A stretch of DNA of 64,000 nucleotides from assembly GCF_000317435.1 (NCBI RefSeq), contig NC_019751.1:4030001-4094000 (forward strand). Reading direction: 5' to 3'. Positions 37,628 through 46,008 of this stretch are shown piece by piece. The position numbers and the translations under genes were made by a program. The notes under the pieces were generated by a model. That model did no database searches and had not been told where the DNA came from. It saw only the letters and a list, made by a program, of their open reading frames with translations. This stretch comes from Calothrix sp. PCC 6303 (GTDB taxonomy: Bacteria; Cyanobacteriota; Cyanobacteriia; Cyanobacteriales; Nostocaceae). Each line of letters opens with the position of its first letter. Positions within the stretch are counted from its first letter, which is position 1.

Positions 37628-37887
37628 ATATACAAAAAGGTTTTTAAAAGATTTGGCGAACTTACCTGAAGATGTCCAAGCGAGGGTTGAACCAATAGTC
37701 TTTCAAGAACTAGAGTCAGAAAATCCTTTTGAATTAGGCTATTTGCAAAATAATGAAGGGCTACGATGATAAATATAAAATTCGTGTAGGTGATTAGAGA
37801 ATAGGTCTTTCTGTAGACAAAGAAACACAAACATTAATTTGTCAGCGAGTTGCACATCGTAAAGATATTTATCGAATTTTTCCTTGA
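37614..37887 (+). pseudogene. RelE/ParE-family toxin, disrupted by a frameshift and a stop
   Basis: Starts at ATG 37614 inside the antitoxin gene: MWKTEYTKRFLKDLANLPED, then VQARVEPIVFQELESENPFE. After LGYLQ the frame shifts by +1 near 37752; the other frame continues MKGYDDKYKIRVGD, meets an in-frame TAG at about 37796 where Tyr is expected, then RIGLSVDKETQTLICQRVAH and RKDIYRIFP to a TGA ending at 37887. Together these give a complete RelE-like fold (KIRVGDYRIGL, VAHRKDIY). Two independent lesions make a sequencing error less likely. Confidence 0.85.
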
Positions 37888-37911
37888 GAAAATATTTTAC
37901 CGATATTTTAT

Positions 37912-38139
37912 ATGAATGCTTGCGTTATTTGTAAACATGGTAATACTCAACCAGGATTAGTAACAGTAACTTTAGAACGAGATGATACCATCATTATTCT
38001 CAAAGGTGTGCCAGCAGATGTTTGTAATAATTGCGGTGAATATTATTTAAGTGCTGCTGTCACCGAACAAGTTTTACAACGTGCTGAAGAATCAGTTAAT
38101 AAAGGTGCTGAGGTGGAAATTATGCGATATGCAGCATAG
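37912..38139 (+). CDS. YgiT-type zinc-finger protein (MqsA-like antitoxin N-domain)
   Basis: 75 residues with two CxxC pairs: CVICKHG near residue 4 and VCNNCGEYYLS near 38, followed by a short helical tail (VTEQVLQRAEESVNKGAEVE). This is the YgiT/MqsA zinc-finger family, normally encoded just after a DUF4258 or MqsR-type toxin. No such toxin is visible upstream, where the broken RelE gene ends 24 bases away. It may be an orphan. Confidence 0.8.
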   Translation: MNACVICKHGNTQPGLVTVTLERDDTIIILKGVPADVCNNCGEYYLSAAVTEQVLQRAEESVNKGAEVEIMRYAA

Positions 38140-38149
38140 TCCTGTGAGT

Positions 38150-38260
38150 ATTTAAATCTGTCAAAAGCGGAGATTTCCGAAACCAGGTTTTTCCACCACT
38201 CAGCATGACAATCATGAATTTGATGATGAAAACCGGGTTTCCCCTGAGAATGAGAAGTCG
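38150..38260. repeat. Dispersed AAACCAGG/AAACCGGG repeats
   Basis: Contains CCGAAACCAGGTTTTTCC and AAAACCGGGTTTCCCCTG, the short dispersed repeat also seen at 30165-30345 and 63525-63605. Confidence 0.5.
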
Positions 38261-38266
38261 TGAATA

Positions 38267-38369
38267 ATACCAATTTGAAAAAACAATCCGACAGATAGAT
38301 ATTTGTAGAGACGTAGCAGTGCTACGTCTCTACCGTTGGATGTGTTGCAATCATTATTTGAATTGGTAT
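38267..38369. repeat. Palindromic 103-bp element (family B, copy 2, inverted)
   Basis: Inverted copy of 34148-34250: ATACCAATTTGAAAAAAC at one end, ATTTGAATTGGTAT at the other, with the same GAGACGTAGCAGTGCTACGTCTC centre. Together with copy 1 it brackets the WD40 kinase and the toxin-antitoxin genes. Confidence 0.85.
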
Positions 38370-38401
38370 AACCTGATTTCTCTGGTAATACCAACGTTAA
38401 C

Positions 38402-39871
38402 CTAACTCAATACCCAACTTACCAAAGCCCGAACGCCGAAACCTGTGGCACCAGCGTTATTATAGCCACTTTCCTTATCAGCCCAAACGGGACCAGCAAT
38501 ATCAAGGTGTGCCCAAGCTGGAGTATCCTTAACAAATTGCTTTAGGAATAGGGATGCAGTGATGGAACCACCTGCACGGGGTCCAGTATTTTTCATATCC
38601 GCAATTCCCGACTTTAAACCATCGAAGTATTTCTCTTCCATCGGCATCCGCCAAAATTTCTCGCCTGTGGCTTCCGATGCTGTTTCCAACTGCTTTGCCA
38701 AGTCGTCATTTTGGGTAAATAATCCGGCGATATCTTCACCCAAAGCAACCACACAAGCACCTGTAAGGGTTGCCAAGTCCACGATGGCATCCACACCCAA
38801 CTTATCAGCATATACCAAGGCATCAGCCAAGGTTAAACGCCCTTCAGCATCGGTGTTGTTAACTTCGATAGTTTTGCCATTTGAGGCGGTAAGGACATCC
38901 CCAGGATGCATAGCCCGCCCGCTAATCATGTTTTCGGTGACGGCAGAGATAAAGTGAACTTCCACATCTGGCTTTAACAAACCAATGGTTTTGGCTGCAC
39001 CCAATGTTGCCGCTGCACCACCCATGTCGATTTTCATGGTTTCGATGCCGCTACCTGCACCTTTAATATTCAAACCACCCGAATCAAAGGTTAAACCCTT
39101 GCCAATTATGGCAAGTTTGCGGCGGGGTGTACCTTGAGGTTTGTAGGTGAGATGGATAAATTTTGGTGGTAATTCGGAGGCTTGGGCAACACCCAAAAAC
39201 GCACCCATACCGAGTTTTTCACATTCTGCCTGTTCCAAAATTTGCAGATGCATTCCTGTCTCGGACGCGATCGCACTCGCAATTTCTGCCATACTAGTTG
39301 GTGTCAAGGCGTTGGCTGGTGCTGCCACCAATTCCCGTGCTAATATCACCCCAGCAGTGATTTTGTTGGCTAGGGTAATTGCATCTTCTTCTCCAGCTAA
39401 ACCCAGTAAGTCTACTGTTTCCACCTGTGTCGGTTTATCTTCGCTTTCCGATTTAAAACGGTTATCTTGGAACAACGCCAACTGTACACCTTCTGCAATA
39501 GCTTGGGCAGTAGCTGCGGCATCACCGCCAACCATAGGTAAACTGATACCCAGAGTTTTACACTTTTGCTTCTGTCCAATTCTCGCAGCAACAGCAGCAG
39601 CACGACGCACTGCTTCTAGTTGGAAAGCGTCTGATTTTCCCAAACCTACCAAAATAACTTTCCGAACAGCACCACCAATGCGGGTGACAACAGAACTACC
39701 TGGTTTTGCTTTAAATTCTTCTTCAGCGACTAACTCTTTTAATACACCAGCAAATTTCTGATCCAAATTTGCTAGTTCGCCAGTTATTTCTATATTATCT
39801 TCAAATAAACCAACCACCAAACCATCACCTACCCACTCTAATAGTGGCGTATTCGTAGCACGAACTTCCAT
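38402..39871 (-). CDS. pepA: Leucyl aminopeptidase (M17)
   Basis: 489 residues, typical length. The metal and catalytic region is clear: [33 protein letters not shown] and the M17 signature [20 protein letters not shown]. The N-terminal domain (residues 1-170) is the usual macro-like regulatory domain. A cytoplasmic hexameric enzyme with two metals that removes N-terminal residues during protein turnover. No operon partner is evident. Confidence 0.96.
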   Translation of the reverse strand: MEVRATNTPLLEWVGDGLVVGLFEDNIEITGELANLDQKFAGVLKELVAEEEFKAKPGSSVVTRIGGAVRKVILVGLGKSDAFQLEAVRRAAAVAARIGQKQKCKTLGISLPMVGGDAAATAQAIAEGVQLALFQDNRFKSESEDKPTQVETVDLLGLAGEEDAITLANKITAGVILARELVAAPANALTPTSMAEIASAIASETGMHLQILEQAECEKLGMGAFLGVAQASELPPKFIHLTYKPQGTPRRKLAIIGKGLTFDSGGLNIKGAGSGIETMKIDMGGAAATLGAAKTIGLLKPDVEVHFISAVTENMISGRAMHPGDVLTASNGKTIEVNNTDAEGRLTLADALVYADKLGVDAIVDLATLTGACVVALGEDIAGLFTQNDDLAKQLETASEATGEKFWRMPMEEKYFDGLKSGIADMKNTGPRAGGSITASLFLKQFVKDTPAWAHLDIAGPVWADKESGYNNAGATGFGVRALVSWVLS

Positions 39872-40101
39872 TTTGGGACTCTGTTTAAAGTTTCATGTAC
39901 CAGTATTGCTTAAAAATATCAAGTTGTGGGTATTGATATTCCCAACTTCGCCAAAGTTATTAAGGGTATCACACCCCTTATCATCTCATTAATCAAGTAC
40001 TAGAAACCCTGGGCAATAATCCTGTAAACTGGGCACACTAGTAATAAAGAGTTCGTCACAGTAAATAAATATGTGGCAATTATTACTAAGAGGAGAAAAA
40101 T

Positions 40102-40491
40102 ATGAAAACGGGGCTAATCGCAAAAACTATCATCGCATCAATCGGTTTCCTAACTTTTTTTACCCCTCAACGCGGAAATGCTCAGATTGTCCCACAGGTT
40201 TGGGGTTCAGTTGGGGGTAGCGAGGGAGATGTCACCTACTCTGTTGGTGCTAAGGCTTTAGGTATCGGTGCAGAATTGGGGGTTGGTCCCGATGGTTCAA
40301 CAGGTGTAGATGTGTTGAAATTCTTATCACTGCCTATCGTATCACCCTATGTTGGCTTAGGATATTATTCTAATGATAAAGGTGTTGCCTTCTCTGGTGG
40401 TGTCCAAGTTGGAGCCACTAAGAATATATTTGTAGGTGCTGGTTATAATTCAGTACGTGGCTTAAATGGTCAATTGGGAATTAGATTCTAA
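40102..40491 (+). CDS. Small secreted or outer-membrane beta-rich protein
   Basis: 129 residues with a signal peptide (MKTGLIAKTIIASIGFLTFF, cleavage probably after GNA). GAGGAGAAAA is the ribosome binding site. The mature part consists of alternating short strands (GDVTYSVGAKALGIGAELGV, GLGYYSNDKGVAFSGGVQVG) and ends NGLNGQLGIRF-like with a terminal Phe, as in outer-membrane beta-barrel proteins, but it is too short for a full 8-strand porin. No family recognised. Confidence 0.65.
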   Translation: MKTGLIAKTIIASIGFLTFFTPQRGNAQIVPQVWGSVGGSEGDVTYSVGAKALGIGAELGVGPDGSTGVDVLKFLSLPIVSPYVGLGYYSNDKGVAFSGGVQVGATKNIFVGAGYNSVRGLNGQLGIRF

Positions 40492-40611
40492 TTGTTGAGA
40501 TGCGAGTGAGAGATAACTTCGCGGTGTTGGAAATCTTCACCCTGTTTCTCGCTCTCTAGTTCTTATTCGATTAAAAAAAAGATATCATAAAAAAATATTT
40601 GATTGTTTACG

Positions 40612-41412
40612 ATGGCTATAGATTTATACGAGCGAAACTGGCAAAATCTCTGCGATCATCACATGTATGACTGGTATGGTATTTGGACAAGATATACACC
40701 CCAAAAAACAGTCATAGAATCTTTTCAAAGTCTCAGAAGCTTTAAAATAAACGACAACCAAACAGAGATTTATCAAGTTAATCGCTTTAAATATGCAAAT
40801 GGTGGGGAAAGAGAAAAAGCATGGCATCTGCATAAATCTTCAGATAATTTAGCTGATGGAATTCATCATTCAGACAACCCATCAATGCGAGCATTATTTT
40901 TTGATAATGGTGCTGCTGCATGGGTAACAAAAATATTGGAAGATAACTCTATTTTTGCAGTTGAGTTCATTTTAAAACATGAGCATTTACGCATCAGTGT
41001 GTATGTTATTTACGATGAATACGGCAGTTTGACAAAAACGGTATCCATTCGGGAAGATGCTAATGGTTTGCCCAGTCAACATTGGTCTAATAATGTTGAT
41101 GTACTACCAAAACGCAGTTTTAGCGGCAATTGGCAAGGTAGTTCAATTTCAATGACACCAGATTTAGAAGCTTCTCTCGCAACACAAACTCAATTACAAT
41201 TTATCACTCAAAATAGCGAAACCTTCTTCTTCCCCGATGGCATTTCTTTAAGTTGCCCCAATCGAGTTAGTATCGGCAAAGAGTTTGCAATTACTACAAA
41301 TTGGTTAGTAACACCATTTCAAATGCAACAGATGACGGTTAATTATGACGAATTTGGAGCTTTCTCCTTCGTAAAGCTGGAATCATTCAGACTGGTAGAT
41401 CAGAATTGTTAG
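40612..41412 (+). CDS. DUF3598-like protein (lipocalin-type barrel)
   Basis: 266 residues from ATG 40612; an in-frame TTG three codons upstream is less likely. Seen: NWQNLCDHHMYDWYGIWTRY, then SFQSLRSFKINDNQTEIYQV in the N-terminal half and NVDVLPKRSFSGNWQGSSIS at the centre, a two-domain layout I associate with the cyanobacterial DUF3598 family, predicted to be calycin/lipocalin-like. Such genes sit beside natural-product or stress genes. The FAD-monooxygenase gene follows on the same strand after 97 bp. Confidence 0.65.
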   Translation: MAIDLYERNWQNLCDHHMYDWYGIWTRYTPQKTVIESFQSLRSFKINDNQTEIYQVNRFKYANGGEREKAWHLHKSSDNLADGIHHSDNPSMRALFFDNGAAAWVTKILEDNSIFAVEFILKHEHLRISVYVIYDEYGSLTKTVSIREDANGLPSQHWSNNVDVLPKRSFSGNWQGSSISMTPDLEASLATQTQLQFITQNSETFFFPDGISLSCPNRVSIGKEFAITTNWLVTPFQMQQMTVNYDEFGAFSFVKLESFRLVDQNC

Positions 41413-41509
41413 CGAAACTATATTAAGGCTTGTCTGTCAAGATTTTTTTGTTAATATTTACTAAATATGTCAACTTAGCTATGTAAATACTATTAAAAAG
41501 GAATATTAT

Positions 41510-42607
41510 ATGATTTCAACGCCGAAAAAAGTTGGAATTGTCGGTGGCGGTACGACTGGACTGTATTTAAGTATTCTTTTGGAAAACGCGGGTTTTGAGG
41601 TTTCTTTATTTGAACGGGCACCTCAAGCAAGGGTTGAGGGTTGTGGCATTTTATTAATACCAAATGGATTAGAAGCACTAGCATTCCATAGTAGAGGACT
41701 ATGTGACGAAGTAATTCAAGCTGGGGTCAAGGTTAGTACTTATGAGTTTCGCAATTTGTTGGGTAACTTAGTTAGTTCTGAGTCTGCGGAGGACACGGAA
41801 ATAAAATATGGATTTCCCAGTTTGACAATTCACAGAGAACATATTACTCAAGCCTTGCTGAGTCGAGTTCCTTCTAAATGTTTGCATTTCGATCATTATT
41901 TAGACTCAATTGAATCCGTAGATGATAAGGTTGTAGCTAAATTTAGGAATGGGACACAATGGGAAGGAGATTTGTTGGTGGGCGCAGATGGATTAAATTC
42001 TCAAGTCCGGAATTTCGTTGCACCGGGAATAAAGCCATCTTATTTAGGTGATATTGTTTGGCGAGGTATTTTACCAAGTACAGAAGTTTGTCCCGATAAC
42101 CATTTTATAGTTTATATTCGTGCTCGTGGTGTCTATGCAAATGCCTTTGATATTGGTAATGGGCGCTTGCATTGGGGATTTTTTATTGAGCACCAACAAC
42201 CAGAAGATGAGCAGGGGATATTAATACCAAAAAACTGTGAGATTCCCTCAAATGAATTACAAAAACTTCCCGAAGCAATGCGTCATACTATTGAAATTAC
42301 TCCATCAGAAAATATAGTTACTCGATATTCCTACGATATTGACCCATTACCCCAAATAGTATCAGGAAATATTGTACTTTTGGGAGATGCTGCACATGCT
42401 AAAAGTCCGGCTCGCGCCCAAGGGATGAGTAGTGGACTTCAAGATGCAGTGTTATTATCGAAATATTTACAGTCTTCGACAACAATTCGACAAGCATTAC
42501 TTGATTATCAACAAGAGCGTTTGCCAATTGTCCACGAATTGCAGTTAACAAGTCGGGTAAAAAGTCAACAAACTGGTCGAACTCAAAAGTTGCCAACAGC
42601 CTCATAG
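41510..42607 (+). CDS. FAD-dependent monooxygenase
   Basis: 365 residues. The Rossmann motif KVGIVGGGTTGLYLSILLEN is at the N terminus, the DG motif LLVGADGLNSQVRN at mid-chain and the second FAD motif LLGDAAHAKSPARAQGMSSG near 290. This is the class A flavin monooxygenase layout (PHBH, zeaxanthin-epoxidase and natural-product relatives). Likely a hydroxylase or epoxidase with unknown substrate. It is downstream of the DUF3598-like gene, with a methyltransferase gene further on; this order hints at one small-molecule pathway. Confidence 0.88.
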   Translation: MISTPKKVGIVGGGTTGLYLSILLENAGFEVSLFERAPQARVEGCGILLIPNGLEALAFHSRGLCDEVIQAGVKVSTYEFRNLLGNLVSSESAEDTEIKYGFPSLTIHREHITQALLSRVPSKCLHFDHYLDSIESVDDKVVAKFRNGTQWEGDLLVGADGLNSQVRNFVAPGIKPSYLGDIVWRGILPSTEVCPDNHFIVYIRARGVYANAFDIGNGRLHWGFFIEHQQPEDEQGILIPKNCEIPSNELQKLPEAMRHTIEITPSENIVTRYSYDIDPLPQIVSGNIVLLGDAAHAKSPARAQGMSSGLQDAVLLSKYLQSSTTIRQALLDYQQERLPIVHELQLTSRVKSQQTGRTQKLPTAS

Positions 42608-43255
42608 TCAGACAATTTAAATTCAATATATAATATAGCTAGGATCTGCTGTATAGCCCTTTCGGGCATCCAAGAAACGCGTAGCGCAGCGTTAGCTGTA
42701 AAAGTCTTCTAGTGGAGGTAGGGAACTCTTAACAGGGAACAGTTTTACCGTTATTTTTTCCATTTTTTGTACCCAAATAAATGCACGTTTTTTAAACCTC
42801 AAACCCTTATTTCCTTGCACTTTTCCCGGAGAAAAATCCCGAAAGTTTTGATAAATAAATGTTTGATAGTTATTCAGCAAGCCCTAGTACAGCTTGGCGT
42901 AACTAACTAGACCATTATTTGACCATGAAAGGCGAGTAATAAACGGCTTTCCCACACTGCCTACTCACTACTGCCTTGACGTACTAGTTACTTGTAGATG
43001 CAAGACAAATCTATTTTGGTGAAATAGTCAAATCAAATAAACCCCTTATTTGCGAGATACTGGGTTTATTTTTTTCATATACTTATGATTCATACATTGC
43101 TAAGTTATGTAAAAGATTTGAGGCAGAAGCTAAAATTTAATCTATATTTTATGCCATCATGATTGATGAGGAAGAAATTTAATATCTGATGAAAGTTTAA
43201 AGAGATTTTGTAATATCATAAGTGGGTTTGAGCTTACTTTGCAAAACCATCTACC
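42608..43255. repeat. Repeat-rich intergenic region (IS relic and family C element)
   Basis: 650 bases. 42651-42704 repeats 22533-22586. AGTTATTCAGCAAGCCCTA at 42868-42886 matches 59481-59499. A family C element (CTAGTACAGC to GTACTAGT) occupies 42884-42988 and is the inverse of 51907-52021. An AT-rich hairpin lies at 43036-43071. No gene is seen. Confidence 0.65.
43036..43077 (+). terminator. Hairpin with T-tract
   Basis: Arms AAATAAACC and GGTTTATTT enclose about 18 bases and are followed by TTTTTTC. It resembles a terminator but is 430 bases from the upstream gene, so its role is uncertain. Confidence 0.4.
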
Positions 43256-43999
43256 ATGCTGACATTCCCAACCCCGTCTTCTCTAAGTAGCTATTGGCAA
43301 GACTCATTTCATTTAAAGCAGCATCTTCAAGACTTTTTACATCTAGATTCACAAACCCTAGAAGCAAAATTGACTGCTGGGCAACAGCAGATGGCAGAAT
43401 TAGGTCGTAAGGATTTTGATTGGGAACAAGCAAGCGCTTTTTATAGCGATAAGGTTGGAGAGGTTTATTTATTTGAATTAGGTGCATGGCACCTCACTAG
43501 CCATGACTACATCGGTGATATGCTAAGGCTAATTGCCGCTCATGCCCAAGGTCGAGTATTAGACTTTGGTGGTGGTATTGGGACTCATGCGATCGCTACT
43601 GCTCTTTGTCCCCAGGTAGAACAAGTAATATACTGCGATCTTAATCCCATTAGCTGTAACTTTGTTCGTTATCGAGTTAAACAAATGGGACTAGAACAAA
43701 AAATTATTTGCTATGAAGATTTGCCCCAAAACGAAAAGTTTGACACAATTTTGTGTTTCGATGTTTTAGAACACTTACCAAATCCCAGTCAGCAGTTACT
43801 CAAATTCCATCAAGCTTTAGAACCACAGGGTAAAATAATTCTTAACTGGTATTTTTCTAAAGGTTTTAATCAAGAATTTCCTTTTCATCTCGATGATCCG
43901 CAAATCATCAGCGAATTTTTTCATACTCTACAAAGTAATTTTATAGAAGTTTTCCATCCTTACCATATTACGACCCGATGCTACCATAAATTGAGTTGA
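43256..43999 (+). CDS. Class I SAM-dependent methyltransferase
   Basis: 247 residues. Motif I is GRVLDFGGGIGTHAIATALC; the acidic motif II follows with VIYCDLNPISCNFV; the later motif is DTILCFDVLEHLPNPSQQLL. This is the general methyltransferase type 11/12 fold, without a recognisable substrate domain. No ribosome binding site is obvious at ATG 43256. Function may be linked to the monooxygenase encoded 650 bp upstream, but the intervening repeats make co-transcription unlikely. Confidence 0.85.
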   Translation: MLTFPTPSSLSSYWQDSFHLKQHLQDFLHLDSQTLEAKLTAGQQQMAELGRKDFDWEQASAFYSDKVGEVYLFELGAWHLTSHDYIGDMLRLIAAHAQGRVLDFGGGIGTHAIATALCPQVEQVIYCDLNPISCNFVRYRVKQMGLEQKIICYEDLPQNEKFDTILCFDVLEHLPNPSQQLLKFHQALEPQGKIILNWYFSKGFNQEFPFHLDDPQIISEFFHTLQSNFIEVFHPYHITTRCYHKLS

Positions 44000-44068
44000 T
44001 AATTAGGGATTGCTGCTGAAATTTTCACCAGAACAATTTGCTTGGTGACTTTAAATAAATAATGATTA

Positions 44069-44365
44069 CTATTGCCAAGTAGAAACCAGGTTAAATACTG
44101 CTGGAATTTCTCCATAATTAGGAGGAAATTCTAAAACTGTTTCTTTCAATCCTAAATAACCTGATTCTGTAAAGGACATTAGCATTCTTGCTAATGCAAA
44201 CCAAACTTCCTGTTCATATTCCCAATCAGTATACCTTCTTGCTCTTCCAGCAATAGATTTTAAAGACCAAAAATAACTATTTCGGACTATTGAACCAGTT
44301 TTTTTATATTCAGGTACATCTTCGTGGTGAAGGAATAATACTTCGTTTTCTATTTTGACACGCAT
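44069..44365 (-). CDS. Hypothetical protein, 98 residues
   Basis: MRVKIENEVLFLHHEDVPEY, then helical SYFWSLKSIAGRARR and YEQEVWFALARMLM, and a polar tail. I do not recognise a family. No ribosome binding site is evident. The composition is balanced and protein-like, so it may be real. It is the last gene-like frame before the gene-poor 44.4-46.4 kb stretch. Confidence 0.45.
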   Translation of the reverse strand: MRVKIENEVLFLHHEDVPEYKKTGSIVRNSYFWSLKSIAGRARRYTDWEYEQEVWFALARMLMSFTESGYLGLKETVLEFPPNYGEIPAVFNLVSTWQ

Positions 44366-44394
44366 GATTTAATCAGTTATTAGTTAAGTGATGT

Positions 44395-44700
44395 ACCCTG
44401 TGAGGAAGCATCAGTTTTGGCAAATAGCCCATGACAGTTGGCTCTGCTGCTGTAGCGATACCCTTCTAGGGTATTTCTTCCAAAACGAGATCCTCTCCCT
44501 CTGTGAGATACCCTTCATGTTTGAGGAGCCAAAAACCAACCAGGCTTATATGGGATTATATGCGATCGCGTGGGTCAACGAAGACTGACTGTGACTGATG
44601 TGGAAGAGATACATCAAGCAATAACCAGTTGTGACACTTTGAAGTTTATCTACAACCGTCCACTCAATGGTGACATCAGCGAAGATACTTAACTACAATA
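44395..44700 (+). pseudogene. Possible gene remnant
   Basis: Two short overlapping frames with protein-like composition: one ends AIAWVNED at about 44585, and the next frame reads RRLTVTDVEEIHQAITSCDT, then LKFIYNRPLNGDISEDT to a TAA at about 44690. Could be a frameshifted relic. Family not recognised. Confidence 0.25.
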
Positions 44701-44810
44701 ATACCGTCCGTTGAGATTTAACATAGTGAGTTAGTAGCCAAAATTCTAAATTAGAAAAAATTTAATTTTCTATACACTAAAATAGAGACACTACTGAAAA
44801 AACTAAGTTA

Positions 44811-44924
44811 AACTAAAAAAGCCGCTAAGAGGGCGGGGTTTCCACCCTCAGTAGCAGAGGAACGCTAATGTGTAAAGTACCACGATATTTCTAGAAGGTG
44901 CGTCCGCATTTATCCCGAAATATT
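44811..44924 (+). ncRNA. Structured RNA-like repeat, copy 1 of 3
   Basis: 114 bases beginning with an A-run (AACTAAAAAAGCCGCTA). Predicted stem 1 pairs the GCTA arm with TAGC around a GGGCGGGGTTTCCACCC hairpin; the invariant AGAGGAACGCTAA follows. Stem 2 is GATATTTC...GAAATATT, enclosing an inner TGCG-TC-CGCA hairpin, then a U-rich tail. Copies 2 and 3 lie at 45648 and 45896. The strand is assumed from the fold order and the 3' T-rich flank of this copy. Transcription is not shown. Confidence 0.5.
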
Positions 44925-45079
44925 TTCCTTTATTTTTCCAGGTTAAGTGGTAATACTGAGGTCAGCAGAGTAAAGATAGCAATACTTTAGCTAAATTCAA
45001 CGATAGGTTAGGGCAATTGCACTGCCATAATTGAGAAGTTACGCAAGAAAATAACTTGCTACTTTGATAATTTAGGTTA

Positions 45080-45366
45080 AGCTAAAGGCTGATTCTAGGC
45101 TGAACTTGCAATTTTTACATTTGGGCTAAAGGTTTTTTCGACAGAGAACACTTTTAACTGCCTGTGGTAGACGAGCGGCTGCCTGTGGACGCTGTGTAAG
45201 ACCATCATCGGGTTCAGTCCCGAACTTCTAGAAATAGGAGTATAGGAGTCCCTAACGTGGCAACGGCGGTTGAGACGGGAAACTCCGAAGACGAATAAAA
45301 CCGTCACTGATTCAATGATGTTAGAAGCCCTAACCTCAGCGAAGCAGGTTGGGGTACTTCACCCAA
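45080..45366 (+). mobile_element. IS200/IS605-type right end with omega-RNA-like sequence, no tnpB gene
   Basis: The segment carries a tnpB-3'-end-like reading frame (VATAVETGNSEDE then stop at about 45299) and ends with AGAAGCCCTAACCT, GCGAAGC and AGGTTGGGGTACTTCAC. The subterminal hairpin is CCCTAACCT/AGGTTGGGG (45328-45336 with 45346-45354). This tail closely resembles right ends of cyanobacterial IS200/IS605 elements, where the guide-RNA (omega-RNA) scaffold lies. No transposase or TnpB frame of useful length is nearby, so it is a relic or a palindrome-associated non-autonomous element. Confidence 0.5.
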
Positions 45367-45445
45367 ATCTGAAATAATATAGCTTTAGATTATTTGTTTT
45401 TTAGCTATACTAACAACAATTAGAAAATGAATTTCTCAAAGTGCC

Positions 45446-45560
45446 ACTAGTAGATCAAGGCAGCAGTGAGCGGGCAGTAGGGCAAAATCTATTATTACTG
45501 GACTTTCCAGAATTCGATAATGGCCTGGTGATTTACGTTCTGTTGAACTGTCGTTTATTT
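45446..45560. repeat. Family C palindromic element, diverged copy
   Basis: ACTAGTAGATCAAGGCAGCA, then GTGAGCGGGCAGTAGGG, aligning with 51907-52021 and, inverted, with 42884-42988. The far end is eroded. Confidence 0.6.
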
Positions 45561-45647
45561 ATCGGCTTTGTAGCTACCACCTAACAGCCAATATTTAACT
45601 ACCCACGCTGTAGCTATAGGGGGAAACTAGAGAAAACCGAACATTGC

Positions 45648-45758
45648 ACTAAAAAAACTGCCAGAAGGTGGGGTTTCCACCCTCAGTAGCAGAGGAACGC
45701 TAAGTGTAGAATACCGTGATATTTCCAATTATTGCTTCCGCATTTATCCCGAAATATT
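45648..45758 (+). ncRNA. Structured RNA-like repeat, copy 2 of 3
   Basis: 111 bases: ACTAAAAAAACTGCCAGA, the GGTGGGGTTTCCACC hairpin, GTAGCAGAGGAACGCTAA, then GATATTTC...GAAATATT around TGCTTCCGCA. It aligns end to end with copies 1 and 3 without gaps in the stems. No coding frame. Confidence 0.5.
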
Positions 45759-45895
45759 GATTGTAGAGTTTCGGGTTGCTTCAGTAGATTTACTGTCGCT
45801 TGGTTCAATAAGAGATAACTGAATTCGGGAAATATAATGTCGATGGCTAGAAAAAATATCTGTTTAACAGGATTTTTTTGCCAAAACCAATTTAA

Positions 45896-46008
45896 ACAAA
45901 AAAAACTGCTAGAAGGTGGGGTTTCCACCCTCAGTAGCAGAGGAACGCTAAATGTAAAGTACCATAATATTTTCGGAAAATGCGTCAGCAGATGCTCGGA
46001 AATACTTA
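45896..46008 (+). ncRNA. Structured RNA-like repeat, copy 3 of 3
   Basis: 113 bases: ACAAAAAAAACTGCTAGA, the GGTGGGGTTTCCACC hairpin closed by CTGCTA/TAGCAG, then AGAGGAACGCTAA and ATATTTTCGGAAAATGC, with GTCA and GCA inner loop, ending GGAAATACTT. The outer stem is complete here, the best case of the first-stem pairing. The second stem is altered relative to copies 1 and 2. Confidence 0.5.

Noticed and set aside
39147-39761. 204-codon frame on the plus strand opposite the aminopeptidase gene
   Set aside because: It lies entirely within the antisense strand of a well-supported gene and has no family features.
45200-45240. tRNA-like GGTTCAGTCCCGAAC segment
   Set aside because: It resembles a T-arm only; no acceptor or anticodon stem fits around it.
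44811-46008. Three RNA-like repeats as a glutamine riboswitch (glnA motif) because of GAGGAACGC
   Set aside because: The 5' CGTTC arm and the GGACGGAAGTAGG core of that riboswitch are absent, and the copies are not upstream of a gene on their strand.
44811-46008. Three RNA-like repeats as the NsiR1 array
   Set aside because: Tandem arrangement is similar, but I cannot match the sequence, spacing is irregular and hetF is not adjacent.
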